A DNA stretch of 64,000 nucleotides from Polynucleobacter sp. MWH-CaK5. GTDB lineage: Bacteria > Pseudomonadota > Gammaproteobacteria > Burkholderiales > Burkholderiaceae. The position numbers and the translations under genes were made by a program. Shown here piece after piece: positions 60,322 through 64,000 of the stretch (position 1 is the stretch's first letter; each line of letters starts with the position of its first letter). The stretch is taken from positions 1,287,433 through 1,351,432 of the forward strand of contig NZ_CP061299.1 of assembly GCF_018687615.1 (NCBI RefSeq). The letters run 5' to 3'. Below the pieces are notes generated by a model that saw only the letters and a program-made list of their open reading frames with translations, was not told the DNA's origin and ran no database searches.

Positions 60322-60458
60322 AGAAAATTGCTAGTTTCTTTGTTCTTTGAGCTAAGTCTTTGAATTTTGGAAGAGATTTACAAAGACATAAAGAGGTAGG
60401 AATAAGACATAAAAGAAAACACAATAACAACAACAAATTATTTGATGAGGGACTAAAA

Positions 60459-61028
60459 ATGGCACAAGCAAAAACACTGACACAAAATGAAATTGATCAA
60501 GTACTGCGTTATATCGCAACCAAACACAGATACGCTATTAGGAATAGAACATTACTGCTAACAAGTTTTTATAGTGGTATGAGAGTAGGTGAGATAGCTA
60601 GCTTAACTATTAGTGATGTACAAAATGAAGACGGTACTATTAAAAATGAAATAAGACTAAGTGCCAGTCAAACAAAGGGTAATGTAGGCAGAGTGGTATT
60701 TGTAAATGAAAAGCTACGGACAGAACTAGACAATTACTTACGCAACAGACGAATTAAAGATAAACATCAGCCACTGTTTTATACAGAAAAGAGAGAAGGC
60801 TTTAATGCCAATACACTGACACAGTGGTTCTTTTGGTTATACAAGAAGGCAGGCATTAGCTCTGCGTCATCACACAGCGGACGACGAACATTCATTACGA
60901 ACTTAGCTAACAAAGGTGTAGGTGTTAGAGTGCTAGCAAGTTTGGCTGGACATAAATCAATCAATACAACAATGATTTATATAGACACTAATGATGAGAT
61001 TAAAAGGCGTGCTGTTGAATTGGTTTAA
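60459..61028 (+). CDS. Small FimB-like tyrosine recombinase
   Basis: A 189-residue tyrosine recombinase consisting of the catalytic domain only, as in the FimB/FimE phase switches. All catalytic residues are present: Arg42 in SGMRVGEIASL, Lys73 in SQTKGNV, His139 and Arg142 in SSHSGRRTF, His165 in LAGHKSINTT and the nucleophile Tyr174 in MIYIDT. No arm-binding or separate core-binding domain exists. ATG 60459 behind GAGG is used; an upstream in-frame extension of 33 residues is low-complexity and unlikely. It lies between repeat B and inverted repeat C, its likely substrates (inference), and differs clearly from the large integrase of the same element. Confidence 0.9.
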   Translation: MAQAKTLTQNEIDQVLRYIATKHRYAIRNRTLLLTSFYSGMRVGEIASLTISDVQNEDGTIKNEIRLSASQTKGNVGRVVFVNEKLRTELDNYLRNRRIKDKHQPLFYTEKREGFNANTLTQWFFWLYKKAGISSASSHSGRRTFITNLANKGVGVRVLASLAGHKSINTTMIYIDTNDEIKRRAVELV

Positions 61029-61070
61029 TAGCCTTCAAAGCCAATACAGATAAGGCTTTAGAGGTAGCAA

Positions 61071-61137
61071 GGTATAGGGTTTATTAAAAAGCAGGTTTTT
61101 TATATAGTTAAAAAGTCTGCTTTTACCTAAACCTACA
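61071..61137. repeat. Repeat block C: inverted copy of block A
   Basis: Read on the minus strand, TAGGTTTAGGTAAAAGCAGA and the following bases to AAACCCTATACC match 59403-59468 over about 65 bp with roughly ten differences. Like A it is an inverted pair of the 30-bp unit and can fold as a hairpin. It lies between the convergent recombinase and 192-residue protein genes, so it may also stop transcription. A further 15-bp match (61053-61067 to 59495-59509, 14 identical) extends the symmetry. Confidence 0.75.
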
Positions 61138-61711
61138 CTTTCTTTCCTTTTCTTTCTGCCTTTTCAGTTTCCCTTAACAACTCAAGCTGTTCGCGTTCTT
61201 CTTCAGTCATTTCAGATTCAAATCGTTTCAATAACTGTTCTTCTATATCACGCACCTCTTTATCTCTACCACCTCTAACGCTAATAGAGTTTGGAGTAAA
61301 TCCAGCTCTTGCTACAGCAATTTTTCCAGCACTATCTTTGTCTTGTAATCCTGTAGCACCAAAGTATCCTTTTAAATATGCCTTTGTTGCCTTAGCTTGT
61401 TCTTTTTCTAATTGCTTTAGATGAATATCAAAAATGTCTTCTTCTAATTCTGCTAGTGCTTGCTTATAGATATCAATACGCACTTCACGCTTATCTTTCC
61501 AACCTATCTTTAGCTTTTCTTCTTCTGTCTTAGGTGGCTTATGCTGTTTGCGTAGTTCTTGTTGTTGATCCCACGCATCCACCAATGCTTGCTGTTGTTT
61601 AGCATTCAGTAGCGTTTTATTTTTCTTTGCTTCAACTTCCTTACCTTCTTCCAACTGTTTAATAGCTTCCTTCAGTCGTTCTGGTAAGTGCGTGTCGTTG
61701 AGTTTTGGCAT
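61133..61711 (-). CDS. Hypothetical charged helical protein
   Basis: A 192-residue soluble protein very rich in Lys, Glu and Gln, with long predicted helices or coiled coils (LPERLKEAIKQLEEGKEVEA, QALAELEEDIFDIHLKQLEK, EMTEEEREQLELLRETEKAE). A less charged centre, YLKGYFGATGLQDKDSAGKI and FTPNSISVRGGRDKEV, may be a small globular motif. No family is recognised. It starts 8 bp behind the preceding small membrane protein gene and is probably in one leftward transcript with it and the immunity-like gene. Confidence 0.68.
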   Translation of the reverse strand: MPKLNDTHLPERLKEAIKQLEEGKEVEAKKNKTLLNAKQQQALVDAWDQQQELRKQHKPPKTEEEKLKIGWKDKREVRIDIYKQALAELEEDIFDIHLKQLEKEQAKATKAYLKGYFGATGLQDKDSAGKIAVARAGFTPNSISVRGGRDKEVRDIEEQLLKRFESEMTEEEREQLELLRETEKAERKGKKV

Positions 61712-61719
61712 ACAACACT

Positions 61720-61950
61720 TTACTTTTCACCAAATGCGGCAGCATAACATTGGAGTTTTAAGGCAGCATCGTAATCAAACATATTCTTAAATTCTTTAAG
61801 AGCTTGAGAGTTAGCAGTTAAATCAGCTGCCAATTCAATACATTTACGATATCTATACTCACCATAGACAATAGGCGATAAGAATATTGATGCCACAATT
61901 AAGACAATACCTACTACAACAATCTTTGAACAGTTTGATTTGTTTTCCAT
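61720..61950 (-). CDS. Small single-pass membrane protein
   Basis: A 76-residue protein with a short basic N-terminus, one membrane helix (IVVVGIVLIVASIFLSPIVY) and an external part containing RKCIELAADLTANSQALKEF and LKLQCYAAAFG, with two cysteines that could pair. It could be a type II anchored protein or an uncleaved signal-anchor. No family is recognised. Its start is one base from the stop of the immunity-like gene upstream. Confidence 0.65.
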   Translation of the reverse strand: MENKSNCSKIVVVGIVLIVASIFLSPIVYGEYRYRKCIELAADLTANSQALKEFKNMFDYDAALKLQCYAAAFGEK

Positions 61951-61951
61951 A

Positions 61952-62137
61952 TTAATCTTTCATATACGCCCACACTAAAGCACCAACCCAACCAAAAAAA
62001 GTCCATCCCAAAAATATATTCAATACAAGTATCGCAACTTTATTTTTACGGTTATGTGAATAAGCAACTGCGGTTGGAAAAAAATATATAACTATCAATA
62101 TTAGTAGCACTAACATCCCAATTACAATATCTTCCAT
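61952..62137 (-). CDS. Superinfection immunity family membrane protein
   Basis: A 61-residue protein of the Imm_superinfect type (Pfam PF14373, related to phage T4 Imm). It has two membrane helices around the signature YFFPTAVAYSHNRKNKVAIL and NIFLGWTFFGWVGALVWAYM, with the conserved Pro-Thr and GWTF-GW motifs. T4 Imm blocks DNA entry of secondarily infecting phages; other members are uncharacterised, so protection is inference. ATG 62137 is preferred over in-frame TTG 62194, which would overlap the integrase stop. It is directly downstream of the integrase. Confidence 0.85.
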   Translation of the reverse strand: MEDIVIGMLVLLILIVIYFFPTAVAYSHNRKNKVAILVLNIFLGWTFFGWVGALVWAYMKD

Positions 62138-62186
62138 CTCTTTCATCCTTTTATTATATTTTCCTAATATAACTTTACACGAAGAG

Positions 62187-63407
62187 CTATCCAAGCATCT
62201 CAGCTTTTAGCATTGGAGTTATTTTGCTGTAGTGTTTCTCAATCATTAGTACGCTAGTACCCATTTGTCTAGCTAGCGTGTGTATATCAATTCCTTTAGC
62301 CAATGACCTTGTAGCGTAGGTATGACGCAGACTGTATAGAGTTCTTCGCTGCCCACCGCTATCAAACATCAGCTTACTGTGCTTCATTAAGTTTCTAAAT
62401 ATGTTTTCCATATTGCTTAACTGTTCGCCTGTGAGCATTCTAAATATCAGCTTGTCTAACTTATCATCAATCAATTCATCCAATGTTGTGTAAGGCAATT
62501 CTTGCCAACGCATCAGTCTTTCTAATACAGCTATTACTTCATTCTTAGCAATCAAGTAGCGAGGACCAGTTTTTCCACTGACCCATATACGCAAATACTT
62601 CTTCTCACCTACCCAATGCCACTGTAAATGCTTCCAACGCAAAGGCAATGCTTCTGTTCCGTGTCTAACACCAGTATTAACAAGAAACTCAATGTATGCG
62701 TAGCAAAGTATTCTCATCTGTCGTGTTCTATCTGCGTATGACATCGCAATCCACTTAGGTATAAAAGCAAGCAAGTCATCTAACTCTCTATCGCTAAAGG
62801 CTGGGCGAGGCTTACTCTTTTCGCCTTTACTATCCAACATAGGTACGACAGCAGTACTAGCTATGATGCCTTTTTCTTTTGCTAAGTTAATGACACGAAT
62901 ATAAGCAGAAGAATGATTACGCTTGGTACTAGCCATTGGTATTTTGCCCATCACAGCAACTCGCCAACTTTCAAAGTCTCTGATTAGCTCTGTTGTTATT
63001 TTTTCAATTGTGTAAGAGCCAAAGAAGGGAATGAGATATTTGTTGATAGCAAAGGTGTAATCTCTGTATGTTCTCTTACCACTACCACTCGCTAATGCTT
63101 GAGCCATATTCGCCAACTCAATCACAGCAATCTGTTTAAATGTTTTTGTGATTGGCGTCAGCCCTATATCACTTTTAACCATTGCTGTTTGATAGATACG
63201 CTCTGCGTTTTCTTTAGCTTGCTCTAAGTCTGCTGTGTTTGTAGATTGCGAATGCCACTTGCCGTTAGTCAATCTAAAACGCATCTGCCAACTAGATGAG
63301 CTGGAACGCTTGTACAGCTTGGCTTTTCCGCCTACTGCTGTTATTTTTTTATCAGCGTTATCGTCAGCGTTGTGCTGTTGTGTAAAAAGTTCTTTGAGTA
63401 ATGACAT
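62187..63407 (-). CDS. Large tyrosine integrase of the rpoD-tRNA element
   Basis: A 406-residue phage-type integrase next to the right attachment repeat, hence the probable enzyme for insertion (inference). An N-terminal part with WQMRFRLTNGKWHSQSTNTA is followed by a SAM-like core-binding domain (about 90-190) and a catalytic domain with Arg248 (NTGVRHGTEALPLRW), Lys279, Arg361 in YSLRHTYATRSL and Tyr393 in MIEKHYSKI. Two usual histidines are replaced (Tyr358, Thr384 in ARQMGTS), which I recall as common in this subfamily. The ATG has only a weak ribosome site. Confidence 0.92.
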   Translation of the reverse strand: MSLLKELFTQQHNADDNADKKITAVGGKAKLYKRSSSSSWQMRFRLTNGKWHSQSTNTADLEQAKENAERIYQTAMVKSDIGLTPITKTFKQIAVIELANMAQALASGSGKRTYRDYTFAINKYLIPFFGSYTIEKITTELIRDFESWRVAVMGKIPMASTKRNHSSAYIRVINLAKEKGIIASTAVVPMLDSKGEKSKPRPAFSDRELDDLLAFIPKWIAMSYADRTRQMRILCYAYIEFLVNTGVRHGTEALPLRWKHLQWHWVGEKKYLRIWVSGKTGPRYLIAKNEVIAVLERLMRWQELPYTTLDELIDDKLDKLIFRMLTGEQLSNMENIFRNLMKHSKLMFDSGGQRRTLYSLRHTYATRSLAKGIDIHTLARQMGTSVLMIEKHYSKITPMLKAEMLG

Positions 63408-63499
63408 ACACGCTAGTGTGCTGTCATTTTATTTTTCTCGCGACTGTAAATGCCAACTGCTGTAGTCAAAAAGCCACAGAGTAAAAAGAAAGTAGATGT

Positions 63500-63558
63500 A
63501 AAAAGAGCTGATAAATTTTGCTATGCTTATACCAATGTCGCAAAACTGTATCAGCTCT
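63500..63558 (-). terminator. Element-borne terminator behind rpoD
   Basis: AGAGCTGATA (63504-63513) pairs with TATCAGCTCT (63549-63558), and TTTTGC (63516-63521) with GCAAAA (63540-63545). On the minus strand the stem is followed by five T. It stands 58 bp beyond the rpoD stop in the direction of rpoD transcription, inside the element, upstream of the integrase. Confidence 0.7.
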
Positions 63559-63569
63559 CAATTTTAATT

Positions 63570-63672
63570 TTATGAGTCCTCTGCTCTAACCAACTGAGCT
63601 AAGGGCCCTTATGGATTAATCTTCCTCTAAGAAGCTCTTAAGTTTGTCGCTTCTACTTGGATGACGCATTTT
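63570..63672. repeat. Right attachment repeat (attR): displaced tRNA 5' half plus rpoD 3' end
   Basis: The right copy of the 103-bp repeat. It contains the stranded 5' half of tRNA-Ile2 (to 63608), the 7-bp spacer and the real last codons of rpoD. If crossover was near its left edge, by the anticodon loop, this is the original host copy. Confidence 0.9.
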
Positions 63673-64000
63673 ACGCAAAGCTTTTGCTTCAATTTGACGT
63701 ATACGCTCACGCGTTACGTCAAACTGCTTACCAACTTCTTCCAAAGTATGGTCAGTGCTCATCTCAATACCAAAACGCATTCTCAATACTTTTGCTTCAC
63801 GTGGTGTCAATGAATCAAGGATGTCTTTAACCACATCACGCATTGAGTCATGCAAAGCAGCTTCTTGCGGAGCTAAAGTGTTTGTGTCTTCGATGAAGTC
63901 GCCCAAGTTTGAATCAGCATCATCACCAATTGGAGTTTCCATTGAGATAGGCTCTTTAGCGATCTTCATGATCTTGCGAATCTTGTCTTCTGGAATCTCC
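63616..64000 (-). CDS. rpoD: RNA polymerase sigma factor RpoD, C-terminal part
   Basis: The 3' end of the housekeeping sigma-70 gene; the rest lies beyond the window. The frame is open to the edge, with EIPEDKIRKIMKIAKEPISM of region 3, then LTPREAKVLRMRFGIEMSTD, HTLEEVGKQFDVTRERIRQI (region 4.2 helix-turn-helix binding the -35 box) and the family end ALRKMRHPSRSDKLKSFLEE. Sequence is intact up to the stop. The last 17 codons lie in the attachment repeat of the inserted element, and the gene's former partner, tRNA-Ile2, is now 5.8 kb away. Confidence 0.96.
   Translation of the reverse strand, partial: EIPEDKIRKIMKIAKEPISMETPIGDDADSNLGDFIEDTNTLAPQEAALHDSMRDVVKDILDSLTPREAKVLRMRFGIEMSTDHTLEEVGKQFDVTRERIRQIEAKALRKMRHPSRSDKLKSFLEED

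Larger units (their letters stand above)
59376..60458. other. Long gene-free region with repeats and candidate structured RNA
   Basis: Nearly 1.1 kb without a credible protein gene. It holds repeat block A (59393-59521), a sigma-54-like motif (59587-59602), a stretch with many complementary segments ending in a perfect hairpin (about 59603-59995), AT-rich sequence (60000-60280), repeat B (60281-60321) and the leader of the recombinase gene. Its length and internal order are unlike ordinary spacers in this window. Confidence 0.7.

Noticed and set aside
59393..61137. Integron with attC sites
   Set aside because: The repeats fold like attC, but the consensus R and L boxes are not convincing. 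The recombinase is a short FimB-like enzyme without integron-integrase features, and no open reading frame cassettes are present.

Overview
The window looks like a chromosomal segment of a low-GC freshwater betaproteobacterium of the order Burkholderiales, most likely Polynucleobacter or a close relative. The reasons are the orphan Bug/TctC-type receptor, the gene order yicC-gmk-rpoZ-spoT with rph divergent, tRNA sequences of betaproteobacterial type, the AT-rich codon use, and compact core genes such as pgi and panD. This assignment comes from recognising families and was not tested by a search.

Core layout. 1-8.8 kb: a TctC-like receptor, tRNA-Arg, greB, spoT, rpoZ, gmk, yicC, rph, rdgB and hemW. 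22-30.6 kb: pgi, a phosphohexomutase, panD, three bactofilins and the NAD de novo genes nadA, nadC and nadB. 30.6-41.9 kb: prfC, a methyltransferase, an HU protein, serS, lolA, ftsK, trxB, a PII protein, nadE and soluble pyrophosphatase. 42-57.7 kb: membrane pyrophosphatase, a DEAD-box helicase, ubiC, a 44-residue membrane protein, NAD(P)HX dehydratase, a GST-like protein, copA/copZ, an M50 protease, cytochromes c' and b, a lipocalin, a frameshifted sodium:solute symporter, a phasin, selD and a nitroreductase. The window ends inside rpoD.

Accessory region 1 (about 8.83-21.81 kb) sits at the 3' end of an intact tRNA-Ser(UGA), with a 15-bp copy of the tRNA 3' end at the far edge. It holds a P4-type integrase, an AlpA-like regulator, a P4-type primase-helicase, small unknown genes, and then a leftward metal-efflux operon: a CzcI-like protein, an outer-membrane factor, a His-rich membrane protein, a membrane-fusion protein, an HME-RND pump and a small periplasmic protein. 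Three pairs of TTGGTAAC direct repeats, an internal degenerate att-like site and a tRNA-Phe fragment suggest that it is a composite of at least two insertions.

Accessory region 2 (57.81-63.57 kb) is a 5.76-kb element inserted between rpoD and the tRNA-Ile2(CAU) gene that originally followed it by 7 bp. It is bounded by 103-bp direct repeats (2 mismatches) covering the 5' half of the tRNA plus the last 52 bp of rpoD. The element restores the tRNA and supplies a new terminator behind rpoD. It encodes a large integrase, a superinfection-immunity-like membrane protein, several unknown small proteins, a secreted OB-fold protein, and a small FimB-like tyrosine recombinase. The recombinase lies among a family of about 30-bp self-complementary repeats. 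A roughly 400-bp gene-free stretch rich in conserved-looking pairings, ending in a perfect 11-bp hairpin, sits between two directly repeated copies. This recombinase, repeat and RNA arrangement is the best candidate here for an undescribed system.
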